From: Terriglobia bacterium
GTDB taxonomy: Bacteria; Acidobacteriota; Terriglobia; Terriglobales; Acidobacteriaceae
DNA length: 38,065 nt
Direction of reading: 5' to 3'
Assembly (NCBI GenBank): GCA_020073185.1
Contig: JAIQFT010000038.1
Coordinates: forward strand, 1 to 38,065
Below, one piece after another: positions 1 to 7,290 of the stretch (within the stretch, counting starts at the first letter, position 1; every line of letters starts with the position of its first letter). The translations under genes were made by a program, and so were the position numbers. A model generated the notes under the pieces. It searched no databases. It had not been told where the DNA came from and was given only the letters and a program-made list of their open reading frames with translations.

Positions 1-2
1 TG

Positions 3-86
3 GGCTGGAAGGACATCTGGCAACTGAGAGCAATCCTAGGAAGAGGAGAAACAGAAAAAGCTGCGACTAAGCAGGAGGTCGCGTAA
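3..86 (+). CDS. C-terminal end of an unidentified protein (5' end outside window)
   Basis: An open frame enters from the left edge and stops with TAA at 84-86, giving 27 residues ending in ATKQEVA. The composition (WKDIWQLRAILGRG, charged tail) looks like a real soluble protein end, but it is too short to assign a family. It lies just inside the proposed right end of an integrated element, where integrase or excisionase genes are often found; nothing in the visible residues proves that. A second frame (2-70) is also open, so this call is weak. Confidence 0.25.
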   Translation, partial: GWKDIWQLRAILGRGETEKAATKQEVA

Positions 87-106
87 CATGATCCCGAGCG
101 CCGCTC

Positions 107-235
107 TTCAACCTCCAACTAAAAGCGGGACACTCTCCACCAGACTTCAACAAGGTTCAATAGCTTTCAACTACCGAGCCGCAACAGGTTCAACAGCAAT
201 CACTTAGAATCCACAAAATTCCATAGACGTTCAAC
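107..235 (+). repeat. Cluster of TTCAAC direct repeats next to a tRNA fragment
   Basis: TTCAAC occurs at 107-112, 146-151, 166-171, 189-194 and 230-235, with a one-mismatch copy (TTCAAT) at 156-161. The copies at 146, 156 and 166 are spaced exactly 10 bp, about one helical turn. All have the same orientation. Tyrosine recombinases often bind short direct repeats (arm-type sites) beside the core attachment site, and the tRNA 3' fragment follows directly at 247. Reading these as arm sites is inference. Confidence 0.5.
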
Positions 236-246
236 AAGCTGAAAAA

Positions 247-296
<50 letters not shown>

Positions 297-517
297 ATAA
301 ACCCCGCCTTCTGGTTGCCATGGCTCATCATCCGGCCATCGCTCGGTTTTGGCTTGCTGCGCGTTTCCGGTTACTACAGTCACCTTGTGGACTGCCAGCG
401 CGGCGAAATATCCTAACCGTGCAGATGCGGCTTTCCCAAACGTTTGCAATTGGTTCTTGTGTGCGGAACCGTGGCCCATTCGGCCCTTTGTAACGTTGCA
501 GTTGAGGAGGAGTCCAT

Positions 518-1252
518 ATGGGCCGTCGCGACCGCGAGCGTGTGGCAGCCATAGTGCCGGTTCGAATCTGGGGAACCAATCGCGAGGGGACCCCCTTCTC
601 CGAGCACGTTTGCACCGTAAACATCAGTGGCACAGGCGCACGACTGGGGGGAGTTCATATCCCATTATCGAGCGGCGACACCGTCGGACTGCAATATCGC
701 AACCGACAGGCTCGCTTCCGAGTTGTCTGGCTCGTGGAGAGCGGCACGTCCTGGGGCAATGAAGTGGGCCTTGAGTGCCTGCAGCCCGAGAAGAACATCT
801 GGCAGACCGATCTACCGCAACCTGCACTGGACAGCTACCAAATTCCCGGCGCGAATGGCCACCAGTACGTACGCCGCCGCCTCAGAGACCGACGGTCGCG
901 CACTCGGTTCCCGGTCTCTGGCGATGTCTTTGTTGCGAGCGCACGCGGCAGCACTGGCTTCGCGGCGAGACTGGGCGATATCAGTCTCACTGGTTGCTAT
1001 GTGGAAACCGGTAATCCATTGCCAGCAGGCCGCACCCTGACGCTTTTGCTCAAGATCGGCAACCATGAAATCTCGGCCGCAGGCGTGGTTCGAGTCTTCT
1101 ACGCGGACATGGCCATGGGCATTGAGTTCACTCATCTGAATCCAGCCGACCAAAGTACCCTCACTAAGCTGATCGCACGGCTGCACGCTGCCGAGACTCC
1201 GCTCCCGCTGCTGGATCCCATGACACGGCCTCGGCTGAACGACCAAACGTAA
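518..1252 (+). CDS. Tandem PilZ-domain protein
   Basis: A 244-residue soluble protein with two PilZ-like units. The first (about residues 2-90) begins RDRERVAAIVPVRIW and has TVNISGTGARL. The second (about 118-230) has the arginine-rich entry RRRLRDRRSRTRFPV and GDISLTGCYVE, matching the RxxxR and D/NxSxxG binding motifs for cyclic di-GMP. The second unit is the more canonical; the first has N in place of D. PilZ proteins act as cytoplasmic c-di-GMP receptors, but the output here cannot be told. No output domain or membrane segment is visible. The start is supported by GAGGAGG at about 505-511, upstream of the ATG. It is the first gene downstream of the tRNA scar; 297-517 shows no other gene. 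Confidence 0.85.
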   Translation: MGRRDRERVAAIVPVRIWGTNREGTPFSEHVCTVNISGTGARLGGVHIPLSSGDTVGLQYRNRQARFRVVWLVESGTSWGNEVGLECLQPEKNIWQTDLPQPALDSYQIPGANGHQYVRRRLRDRRSRTRFPVSGDVFVASARGSTGFAARLGDISLTGCYVETGNPLPAGRTLTLLLKIGNHEISAAGVVRVFYADMAMGIEFTHLNPADQSTLTKLIARLHAAETPLPLLDPMTRPRLNDQT

Positions 1253-1342
1253 CATCGGTGAAGGGCCTTCCTGGCCTCACGCCGCTTTGTCCGGATACCG
1301 CTTATACTTTCCGGTGACCGCTCGAGTAGCGGTGTCTTAGCC

Positions 1343-2722
1343 ATGCCGCAATTCTTCGCCACCCTTCTTCGTAGCCTGCGCGGTGCTCGCGGCACCGACA
1401 TGCGCCTGCTGTGCACCCAGCTTCTCTCGCAGCGCGGCGAAGCTTCGCAGACCGTGCTGGCACAGCACATTCTGGAGCAGTACAAGCAACTCGACTCCGC
1501 CCAGCAGTTGGCGTTTTTTCAGATGCTGGCCTTCGACTTCGCGGCCAGCCGCGACGCCGTACAGCGCGCGCTGGAGGAGTACCGGCGCGCCCCCACAGCG
1601 GCCAGCGTTGCCGGGCTGGCCCAGGCCGCCGAGCCGCCCCGCCAGGAACTGTTCCGCCGCATCAACACCGCGCCCGCCGGCACCGACGGCCTGGTCGCCA
1701 TGCGCGCCGACCTGATGCGCTTCTCGCAGGCTCATCCCGACCTCGCCGTCGTCGACGCCGATCTCAAGCACCTGTTCCGCTCCTGGTTCAATCGCGGCTT
1801 TCTGCGCCTGGAGCGCATCGGCTGGCACACCTCGGCGCTGACTTTGGAAAAGCTGATCGAGTATGAGTCGGTGCACGAGATCAACGGCTGGCCCGACCTG
1901 CGCCGCCGCCTCGAAACCGACCGCCGCTGCTTCGCTTTCTTTCAGCCCGCTCTGGCCGGCGAGCCGGTCATCTTCGTCGAAGTAGCGCTCACCAAGGGCC
2001 TGGCGCGCCACCTCGATCCGCTGCTCGACATCACCGCTCCCGTGCTCCCGCCCGAGCAAGCGGATTCCGCCATCTTTTATTCCATCAACAACTGTCTCGA
2101 CGGCCTGCGCGGAATTCCCTTTGGAAATTTTCTGATCAAGCAGGTAGTCGACGAGCTCGGCGCGGAACTACCCAAGATCGATAACTACAGCACCCTCTCG
2201 CCGGTAGCACACCTGGCCCGGGTGGTGCATGCCCATCACCTTCCCTACGGATTCACGCAGGACCGACTCGCGCGCCTGCTGGACGACTTCGCCTCCGACC
2301 TGGTCGGCGCCTCCGGACAGTCCAACCCCGTGGACGCGCTCTTCCACTTGCTCAAGGACCCCATCGCGCACCAGAAAGAGCTGGGCGCCCCACTGCGCCG
2401 CTTGACGTTGGTTTACCTCACCCAATTCCGCCACGGCGACAAGCCTTGCGATCCCGTCGCCCAGTTCCATTTCTCCAACGGCGCGCGCCTGGAATCCATT
2501 AATCCCTTCGCCAACCTGCGGCCCTACGGCCTGCGCGACTCTTTCGGCGTGATGGTCAACTACCGCTATGTTCCCAGCGAATTGGAGGAGAACCACGAGC
2601 GGTTCATGGGCAGCGGAGAAATGAGGGTCTCACCCTCGTTGTCGCACGAGCAAAAAGTGACCGCTGCCCTGTGGCGCGGCGAAACCAAAAAGCAGACCAG
2701 GCACACGCAGGCTGCCGGCTAG
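1343..2722 (+). CDS. Malonyl-CoA decarboxylase
   Basis: A 459-residue protein of the malonyl-CoA decarboxylase family, which converts malonyl-CoA to acetyl-CoA and CO2. Family hallmarks run in order: an N-terminal helical domain; INGWPDLRRRLETDRRCFAFF; EPVIFVEVALTKG; SINNCLDGLRGIPFGNFLIKQV; the serine-containing segment YSTLSP at 282-287; and HFSNGARLESIN with the conserved histidine at 376. The family uses a Ser/His pair, and both candidate residues are present. Length fits bacterial members. No acyl-CoA synthetase or malonate transporter lies beside it, so it is not part of a mat-type malonate operon; it may instead adjust the malonyl-CoA pool. A TATACT hexamer lies at 1303-1308, about 35 bases before the start. 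No strong ribosome site is seen. Confidence 0.93.
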   Translation: MPQFFATLLRSLRGARGTDMRLLCTQLLSQRGEASQTVLAQHILEQYKQLDSAQQLAFFQMLAFDFAASRDAVQRALEEYRRAPTAASVAGLAQAAEPPRQELFRRINTAPAGTDGLVAMRADLMRFSQAHPDLAVVDADLKHLFRSWFNRGFLRLERIGWHTSALTLEKLIEYESVHEINGWPDLRRRLETDRRCFAFFQPALAGEPVIFVEVALTKGLARHLDPLLDITAPVLPPEQADSAIFYSINNCLDGLRGIPFGNFLIKQVVDELGAELPKIDNYSTLSPVAHLARVVHAHHLPYGFTQDRLARLLDDFASDLVGASGQSNPVDALFHLLKDPIAHQKELGAPLRRLTLVYLTQFRHGDKPCDPVAQFHFSNGARLESINPFANLRPYGLRDSFGVMVNYRYVPSELEENHERFMGSGEMRVSPSLSHEQKVTAALWRGETKKQTRHTQAAG

Positions 2723-2771
2723 GAACAACGGCAACCGCGCCGTTCCTGCTTCGCCCGTGCCGAAGTCAGGC

Positions 2772-2777
2772 TACAAT
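2772..2777 (+). promoter_or_regulatory. -10-like hexamer TACAAT
   Basis: TACAAT followed by GTC, 18 bases before the ATG at 2796. A second TACAATGTC occurs at 6591, just before a DinB gene. If used, transcription starts near 2784, which rules out the upstream GTG at 2757. No clear -35 box is seen. Confidence 0.4.
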
Positions 2778-2795
2778 GTCGTGAGCACTGCTGGG

Positions 2796-3446
2796 ATGGG
2801 CATGTTCGCGCTGGCTCCAACCTCAAGACGCCGCTGGAACAGTTCGCTGCTGGTGTCGTTCGTTCTGCACTGTGTTGTGGTGTACTTCCTGGTACGCCCG
2901 CCGCGGCCCATCTTCGTCACGCCGTCCCAGATCGCCTTCGGGCACGGCGGCACGACAACCGAACTCGTCTATTTTTCGCATCGTGGTGCCTCCACCGCGC
3001 CAGACTCGACCACAGTTCCCGCCACACGGCAGATCTCGCTCACCCGCACCGCTCCGCGTCGGAAGCCAAGCCCTAGACCCGCGGCCCTAAACACTGCCAC
3101 CGGCCAGCCCGTCGCCTCCGAGTCCGCGCGCGCCGGCTCTCCGTTTGGCTCGCTCGCGCAAGGCCCCAGCAGCGGCCATGATGTCCGGCCCGCCCTACCG
3201 GTTGTCTTCCCAGATCCCGGCATCCTGCCATGGCAGATTCCTTCCGGCATCGAAGGCAACGTAATCGTGGAGATCACCATTGACACGCAGGGCAACGTCA
3301 CCGAAACCAGGGTTCTGCAGGGCCTCGGCCACGGCATCGAGGAAAAGTGCGTCGCCGCGGTTCGTAATTGGCGCTTCCGTCCCGCCATGATGGATGGCCG
3401 CCCCATCCCCTCGCAGCAGGACGTCTACTTCCATTTCCCCAGTTAG
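2796..3446 (+). CDS. TonB C-terminal-domain protein
   Basis: A 216-residue protein with a membrane anchor at about residues 16-33 (SLLVSFVLHCVVVYFLV). A proline- and alanine-rich linker (about 75-135) follows, then a C-terminal TonB-like domain (about 145-214) containing IEGNVIVEITIDTQGNVTETRVLQG and AVRNWRFRPA, typical of the TonB family. Such proteins span the periplasm and pass inner-membrane energy to outer-membrane transporters, or act as related periplasmic partners. No ExbB or ExbD lies nearby, so its partner is unknown. An upstream GTG at 2757 would add 13 residues. The ATG at 2796 is preferred because a TACAAT box at 2772 would put the transcript start after 2757. Confidence 0.8.
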   Translation: MGMFALAPTSRRRWNSSLLVSFVLHCVVVYFLVRPPRPIFVTPSQIAFGHGGTTTELVYFSHRGASTAPDSTTVPATRQISLTRTAPRRKPSPRPAALNTATGQPVASESARAGSPFGSLAQGPSSGHDVRPALPVVFPDPGILPWQIPSGIEGNVIVEITIDTQGNVTETRVLQGLGHGIEEKCVAAVRNWRFRPAMMDGRPIPSQQDVYFHFPS

Positions 3447-3453
3447 TCAGGCC

Positions 3454-3459
3454 TATAAT
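3454..3459 (+). promoter_or_regulatory. -10-like hexamer TATAAT
   Basis: A perfect TATAAT lies 17 bases before the ATG at 3477. The GTG at 3462 starts only two bases after it and would precede the expected transcript start, so this site argues for the ATG at 3477. No good -35 box is seen. Confidence 0.45.
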
Positions 3460-3476
3460 CGGTGCGGTTAACCGCC

Positions 3477-4034
3477 ATGCAATTTCTGTTCCGCGCATTG
3501 CCGCTCTTCACTCTGCTGATCGCCGCCATCGGCCTGCTCGCGCAGGAAAAACCCAAAGACAAAGCTGAGCCACCGCCGAACAACCCCGCCCTGGTTTCCC
3601 CAGCTGCGCGCCTTGCCGCCGCCAAGACCGCGGTTGTGCAGAACGCCGGCGGCAGCGAAATTCCCTTCAACGTCATCTCCTCGGGACTGGAAGGCTGGGG
3701 ACGCTTCCGCCTGGTGGAGTCGCGCACCGAGGCCGACGTCATCATCGAAGTCACTTCTCCCGACGAGGAAAGCACTTCCGTCTCCAGCAAGACGCGCGTC
3801 GGTCCCTCCGGCCGCACGGAGGATTCCTCCTCCACTACCCGCAATCTCTCCAACGGCGCCATCAAGCTCGTAGTCTACGACGCCAAGACCCACATCCCGC
3901 TCTGGTCCGCCTCCGAACAGCCCAAGGGCGGCTTCCGCCAGCGCACGCGCTCCGACCATCTCGTCGAAGCCGCCTCGCGCCTGGTCACAAAGCTCCGTGA
4001 GCGCATCGAGCCTCCGCCTCCGGCGCCGAAGTAA
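3477..4034 (+). CDS. Secreted protein of unknown function
   Basis: A 185-residue protein starting MQFLFRALPLFTLLIAAIGLLAQ, a clear signal peptide with probable cleavage after the LLAQ region. The mature part holds a proline-rich stretch, then a mixed alpha/beta domain with EADVIIEVTSPDEE, IKLVVYDAKTHIPLWSASEQPKGG and a helical end ERIEPPPPAPK. The pattern (strand, polar loop, 'YDAKTHIPLWSA' strand, helix) resembles small periplasmic domains common in Acidobacteriota, but I do not recognise a family. It probably acts in the periplasm. The ATG at 3477 is chosen over GTG 3462 because of the TATAAT at 3454 and because it gives a clean signal peptide. The next gene is convergent. Confidence 0.65.
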   Translation: MQFLFRALPLFTLLIAAIGLLAQEKPKDKAEPPPNNPALVSPAARLAAAKTAVVQNAGGSEIPFNVISSGLEGWGRFRLVESRTEADVIIEVTSPDEESTSVSSKTRVGPSGRTEDSSSTTRNLSNGAIKLVVYDAKTHIPLWSASEQPKGGFRQRTRSDHLVEAASRLVTKLRERIEPPPPAPK

Positions 4035-4059
4035 CCTCAAGCATGGATGGATGGAAGAA

Positions 4060-4491
4060 CTAGGGTTCAGCCGGCTGCTGGACTGCAGCCTTCGCCGCCC
4101 GCCGGTGATCTTCCTCGAAGGCGTGCCGCACCCACTTTTCGATCACCGCGCGCCGGCGGTGTGTGGGATCGAACTTCACCCCGAACAACTCGCCTCGTTG
4201 GTGGCACACCACGGCGGGAATCTCAACCAGAGTTGTTTCCGGAAGGGTAAAGGAGAGATGCACCGGCTGCGCGACCTTTACGGGCGCTTTCGCCTTCAAC
4301 AACATGCCACCGCGGCTGATGTCCTGGCTGGCGGCGTTAAACACTTCTCCGAAACATTCCACTTCCACCGGCACGGCCAGTTGAATGCGCGCATTCGAGC
4401 GCCGCGATTCTGGTGATTTCCCTTCGCCGGCCATGATCAGCCAGACGGTCACCGCCACCGCTACTATGGCGCACAGAATAACCAGGTACAT
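4060..4491 (-). CDS. Membrane-anchored PilZ-domain protein
   Basis: A 143-residue protein with an N-terminal membrane helix (MYLVILCAIVAVAVTVWLIM) followed by a PilZ domain. The entry motif is ESRRSNARIQLAVPVEVE and the second motif ASQDISRGGMLLKA fits D/NxSxxGG. The family binds c-di-GMP; the domain would face the cytoplasm after the single anchor. The C-terminal tail is alanine-rich and may be disordered. An upstream GTG at 4518 is open. The ATG at 4491 is preferred because a TATACT hexamer (minus strand, 4500-4505) sits between the two and the ATG begins the membrane helix directly. It is convergent with the secreted protein gene and is the second PilZ gene within 4 kb. Confidence 0.78.
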   Translation of the reverse strand: MYLVILCAIVAVAVTVWLIMAGEGKSPESRRSNARIQLAVPVEVECFGEVFNAASQDISRGGMLLKAKAPVKVAQPVHLSFTLPETTLVEIPAVVCHQRGELFGVKFDPTHRRRAVIEKWVRHAFEEDHRRAAKAAVQQPAEP

Positions 4492-4499
4492 GGCTCGGA

Positions 4500-4505
4500 A
4501 GTATA
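4500..4505 (-). promoter_or_regulatory. -10-like hexamer TATACT
   Basis: On the minus strand TATACT ends 8 bases before the ATG at 4491, matching the start-proximal pattern seen at other genes in the window. Weak evidence taken alone. Confidence 0.35.
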
Positions 4506-4555
4506 TGTCACAGATCACGCACCGGCGCTAGGTCACCCCGGTACGTGCCGTCAAC

Positions 4556-5521
4556 TCACTTTCGCTCCAACCCCTTCATCTCCGCCTCGTCATCCGGCAA
4601 AAAATACCCGACCACGATCGCCATCCCCTCCGCGTGGGTCACCTGCGGCTTTCCGTATCGCGCCTCGACCAGAACCGCATCGCCTTTCTGCAACGGAAAC
4701 CCGCCACGATCCATGAACACCGCTACGGGCATGGACCGTATGTGTCCCTGCTCATCCAGGGTCGCGCGCAACGACGCTATGGGCTGTTTCTGCGTCTCAT
4801 CGGAGATCACAAGCTGCTCGCCGTAGTCGTGCATGTGCCCGCCGACGCCCAGCAGCCGCCCGGAAAAATTCACCGGTATCTCTGCCTGCAACGCGATTCC
4901 CACCGCCGGCACCGGGAACAAGGAATCGCCGCACTTTTTCACGTCAAACCACGCCGGGTACACGCTCTTCAGCCGCGCGCTCTCCGGCTGATACTCCATC
5001 CGCACCACCAGCCACGCGCTCGAGTAACTCTGGTCGGTGGGATTGTGAAACATGGTGGTGACGCGAATCCGGTCGCCCTTGTGCACGCGATATCCGAACC
5101 CGGGCAGCGCCGGCCAGTCGTTCATCTCCCCGCCCGCGCCAAAAATGTGCTCTTCTTTGTTGCGACAGAGAAAATCCGAGCGCGCTGAGTTCCAGAACGC
5201 CACGTGATGCAGCATGCGCCCCGGCAGCAGGTTGCCTGCCTCATCTTGCAGCGACGGATGATACGCGGTGATCCACCCGTCGAACGGAATTTCCATGAAC
5301 TGCGGCTTCGGTTGCGCGGTCGCCATGTGATCAGTGAGCGCCGGCAACTTCAGCGGTCCCAGCTTCGCCACCATTTCGTGTTTGTCGGGATCGGTGCTCA
5401 CCGCCAGCTTCGCCGCCGACACCTTCCCCATCGCCTGGTGCTCATGCGGCGCCCACCCTTGCGCCGGCAAACTTGCCAGCAGCAGCGCGCAAATCATGCG
5501 TTTGATTTCATTCGCGGTCAT
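4556..5521 (-). CDS. Secreted copper type II monooxygenase-like protein (PHM/DBM fold)
   Basis: A 321-residue protein with a signal peptide (MICALLLASLPAQGWA). It shows all six copper ligands expected of peptidylglycine alpha-hydroxylating and dopamine beta-monooxygenases, in order. His105-His106 are in GRMLHHVAFW and His159 in VTTMFHNPTD (CuH site). His229-x-His231 are in GGHMHDYGE and Met300 in HAEGMAIVVGY (CuM site). The rat PHM ligands 107/108/172/242/244/314 have the same order and close spacing. Such enzymes hydroxylate carbon with O2 and a reductant such as ascorbate. The substrate here is unknown, and the protein could instead be a copper-binding relative without activity. It would act in the periplasm or outside the cell. 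A MerR gene lies 67 bases upstream on the same strand. Confidence 0.62.
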   Translation of the reverse strand: MTANEIKRMICALLLASLPAQGWAPHEHQAMGKVSAAKLAVSTDPDKHEMVAKLGPLKLPALTDHMATAQPKPQFMEIPFDGWITAYHPSLQDEAGNLLPGRMLHHVAFWNSARSDFLCRNKEEHIFGAGGEMNDWPALPGFGYRVHKGDRIRVTTMFHNPTDQSYSSAWLVVRMEYQPESARLKSVYPAWFDVKKCGDSLFPVPAVGIALQAEIPVNFSGRLLGVGGHMHDYGEQLVISDETQKQPIASLRATLDEQGHIRSMPVAVFMDRGGFPLQKGDAVLVEARYGKPQVTHAEGMAIVVGYFLPDDEAEMKGLERK

Positions 5522-5588
5522 GTTGTCTCTGATGAAAGGAAACTGGGTTTTTGTTGCTGCTGAAACTGCGACTCGACCTGGAACTGTC

Positions 5589-6017
5589 CTACGCCCTCGC
5601 TCGCTTGGCGCTGCTGGAGAGGATAACCAGGATCTCCTGCAGTCCCTGGCGCAAACGCTTCAGCCCGTCGGACGGCGCCCGCCGCGGGAACGGCAGTCCC
5701 ACCTGCGTCTTGAGCGCCTTCGATTCCGATCGCAGTTGCTGGCGCGCCCCCGCGATCGTGTAGCCATCGTCGTACAGCAGGGTTTTGATCCGCAGCGCGT
5801 TTTCCAGGTCGCGACGCCGGTACATGCGCTGCCCGGTGCTGCTCTTGGCCGGCTTCAGTTGCGGGAACTCGGTCTCCCAGAACCGCAGCACGTAGGCCGG
5901 CAGCCGGCACAGCCGCGACACCTCCCCAATGCGGAAGTACAGCTTGTCGGGGATCAGCACTTCCTCCCGCTTGTGTTTCCCGGATTTCCTTGCCGTCGCC
6001 ATCCTGTTAACCGGCAT
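5589..6017 (-). CDS. MerR-family transcriptional regulator
   Basis: A 142-residue regulator. After a basic N-terminus comes the MerR winged-helix domain: KLYFRIGEVSRLCRLPAYVLRFWETEFPQLKP (helix-turn-helix), then GQRMYRRRDLENALRIKTLLYDDGYTIAGARQQL (wing and helices), at about residues 25-95. The C-terminal part is short and basic and has no cysteine cluster, so it is not a metal-sensing MerR of the classic kind. It resembles the MlrA-like 'RIGEVSxxxxxxxxVLRFWExEF' group common in Acidobacteriota and Deltaproteobacteria. The start may be the ATG at 6017 or the ATG at 6002. A TAGAAA hexamer at 6048-6053 (minus) is a possible -10. Targets are unknown. Confidence 0.88.
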   Translation of the reverse strand: MPVNRMATARKSGKHKREEVLIPDKLYFRIGEVSRLCRLPAYVLRFWETEFPQLKPAKSSTGQRMYRRRDLENALRIKTLLYDDGYTIAGARQQLRSESKALKTQVGLPFPRRAPSDGLKRLRQGLQEILVILSSSAKRARA

Positions 6018-6251
6018 CAGCCTGCGTTGCCTTCTCCCAGCTTGCGTTTTCTAGCACGGAGTGAGCCGCATAACAACTCCGATGTTGGCGCCCGCTCCAC
6101 TTTCCACAGGCGCCAATTTCTTGGATGCAGGCCTCAGCCTGAGTTTGCTCCGGTTGAGCTTCCCTGAGCACGCAACCCAGCGCCTCATTCCCACGACTCG
6201 GCGCCGCCACCAGATAGTTCACTCGCAACTCCGAACCGGCAAAGATTTCTG

Positions 6252-6281
6252 TTGACTTGATTACACATAAGACCCTATATC
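6252..6281 (+). promoter_or_regulatory. Sigma-70-type promoter of the small lysine-rich ORF
   Basis: TTGACT at 6252-6257 and TATATC at 6276-6281 are separated by 18 bases (or CTATAT after 17). This is the best two-box promoter in the window. Transcription would start near 6288 and give a leader of about 92 bases before the ATG at 6380. The leader contains short complementary stretches (TCTCC with GGAGA), so it may fold. Confidence 0.6.
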
Positions 6282-6379
6282 TTGTGTCAGAGTAAAGGGT
6301 CATACTGCAAATGGTTTGGCCCCTTGGTCTCCGGGCTCTGAAGCAAGGGAGAAAACGTTCCTTAGGAGGAACCACAACC

Positions 6380-6424
6380 ATGCCAATGAAGAAGAAGGCA
6401 AAAAAGAAAGCCAAAAAGCACTAA
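6380..6424 (+). CDS. 14-residue lysine-rich small protein
   Basis: A tiny ORF encoding MPMKKKAKKKAKKH: nine of 14 residues are lysine. It has a strong ribosome site (TAGGAGGA at about 6363-6370) about nine bases before the ATG. A two-box promoter lies upstream (6252-6281) and an intrinsic terminator (6456-6482) follows 31 bases after the stop, so it forms a complete one-gene unit. The product is extremely basic and could bind nucleic acid, ribosome or membrane; that is inference. The ORF could also be a leader peptide or a translated part of a small RNA. Nothing longer is open in this frame. Confidence 0.5.
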   Translation: MPMKKKAKKKAKKH

Positions 6425-6455
6425 CGTTCACAGGGCTCCCGAAGAGGGTTTGAAT

Positions 6456-6482
6456 GGGCTTCCGCCGTCGGAAGCCCTCTTT
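6456..6482 (+). terminator. Intrinsic terminator after the small lysine-rich ORF
   Basis: A perfect 9-bp stem GGGCTTCCG/CGGAAGCCC (6456-6464, 6469-6477) with a 4-base loop, followed by TCTTT. Confidence 0.8.
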
Positions 6483-6490
6483 GCTCAGGT

Positions 6491-6567
6491 GAGAATTGAG
6501 AAGTAAGAAGGAACCGCCCGCGATCCCGATCTTCCCCCTTCGGAAACTGCACTTCTGACTTCTTGCC
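6491..6567 (+). repeat. Imperfect inverted repeat, AGAAGT/ACTTCT type
   Basis: The left arm around 6491-6511 carries GAGAAGTAAGAAGG, and the right arm 6550-6567 carries CACTTCTGACTTCTT, its approximate reverse complement. The same words recur at 7121-7221, 26980-27080 and 36656-36759. It lies just upstream of a DinB gene. Confidence 0.5.
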
Positions 6568-6590
6568 GCTATTGACTTTCCGTTCCCTAC

Positions 6591-6596
6591 TACAAT
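6591..6596 (+). promoter_or_regulatory. -10-like hexamer TACAAT near a DinB start
   Basis: TACAAT ends six bases before the ATG at 6603, so the message would be leaderless or nearly so. TTGACT lies at 6572-6577, but the 13-base spacing is too short for a standard -35. Confidence 0.4.
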
Positions 6597-6602
6597 GTCT
6601 TC

Positions 6603-7148
6603 ATGGATACCGGCACCGCCTACCTCGATGAAGCCCGTCGCGCCCTGCGCGGCCACAAGCGCCTCGCCGAAGGCGCCATCGCCCAGCTCCGCGACGACGA
6701 ACTCTTCCTCCAACTCGACCCCGAATCCAACAGCATCGCCGTGCTGATGAAGCACATCGCCGGCAACCTGCGTTCTCGCTTCACCGACTTCCTCACCAGC
6801 GATGGCGAAAAGCCCGATCGTCATCGCGACCAGGAATTCGAAATTTCCGCCTCCACCACCCGCGCCCAGCTCCTGGAAATGTGGGAATCCGGCTGGAAGA
6901 TCGTTTTCGACACGCTGGCCTCGCTCCAGCCTGCCGACCTGGAGCGCGCGGTCACAATCCGCGGCGAACCCTTGACCGTCCTGCAGGCGGCGCACCGCGC
7001 CGTAGCGCATTACGCCTACCACATCGGCCAGATCGTTTTTCTTGCCAAGCATTTCCGTGGCGCCGAATGGAAGACGCTCAGCATCGCGCGCGGCCAGTCC
7101 GAGCAATTCAACGCCGCCAGGAAGTCAGAAGTAAGAAGTCAAAAGTAA
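6603..7148 (+). CDS. DinB-like protein (DUF1572 type)
   Basis: A 181-residue DinB-fold protein: four helices with a metal site. The likely ligands are His51 (AVLMKHIAGN), His136 and His140 (HRAVAHYAYHIGQIVFLAKH). The 'HYAYHIGQIV' helix and the length fit the DUF1572 group. Related proteins include thiol S-transferases, but the reaction here is not known. No ribosome site is visible and a TACAAT box sits six bases before the ATG. The last residues (SEVRSQK) and stop are encoded by the AGAAGT repeat at 7121-7221, so the repeat appears to have replaced or extended the natural C-terminus. It is one of three DinB genes here, all touching repeats. Confidence 0.85.
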   Translation: MDTGTAYLDEARRALRGHKRLAEGAIAQLRDDELFLQLDPESNSIAVLMKHIAGNLRSRFTDFLTSDGEKPDRHRDQEFEISASTTRAQLLEMWESGWKIVFDTLASLQPADLERAVTIRGEPLTVLQAAHRAVAHYAYHIGQIVFLAKHFRGAEWKTLSIARGQSEQFNAARKSEVRSQK

Positions 7149-7221
7149 GAAGTACCAACAAGGAGCACGCATCGCCGACGGTATTGCTTTGCCTTTCTGA
7201 CTTCTCACTCCTGACTTTTCC
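7121..7221 (+). repeat. Inverted repeat, AGAAGT/ACTTCT type, overlapping a gene end
   Basis: The left arm 7121-7154 is built of AGAAGT(A/C)A units, and the right arm 7194-7221 reads TTTCTGACTTCTCACTCCTG onward, an imperfect reverse complement. The left arm encodes the last residues of the DinB protein and its stop codon. Confidence 0.6.
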
Positions 7222-7258
7222 TTTGCGTCCTTGGCGTGCTTTGCGGTAAAGCTTTTCG

Positions 7259-7290
7259 CTCGCAACTCGCCACTCGGAACTCGCAACTTG
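7259..7290 (+). repeat. Short tandem motif CTCGCAACT
   Basis: CTCGCAACT, CGCCACTCGGAACT and CTCGCAACT follow one another in a 9-10 bp period just before the preferred MFS start. A related CTCACAACTCACAACTCGC run lies at 10123-10140. Confidence 0.4.

Noticed and set aside
107-235. CRISPR array
   Set aside because: The repeat unit is only six bases with irregular spacing, and there are no spacer-sized units or cas genes.
349-762. A 137-residue plus-strand frame
   Set aside because: It overlaps the PilZ gene in another frame, has no ribosome site and no recognisable domain.
5334-6167. A 277-residue plus-strand frame
   Set aside because: It is antisense to the copper protein and MerR genes, whose domains are clear; a GC-rich shadow frame.
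6572-6596. TTGACT and TACAAT as a standard two-box promoter
   Set aside because: The spacing is 13 bases, too short for normal sigma-70 use; only the -10 is kept.
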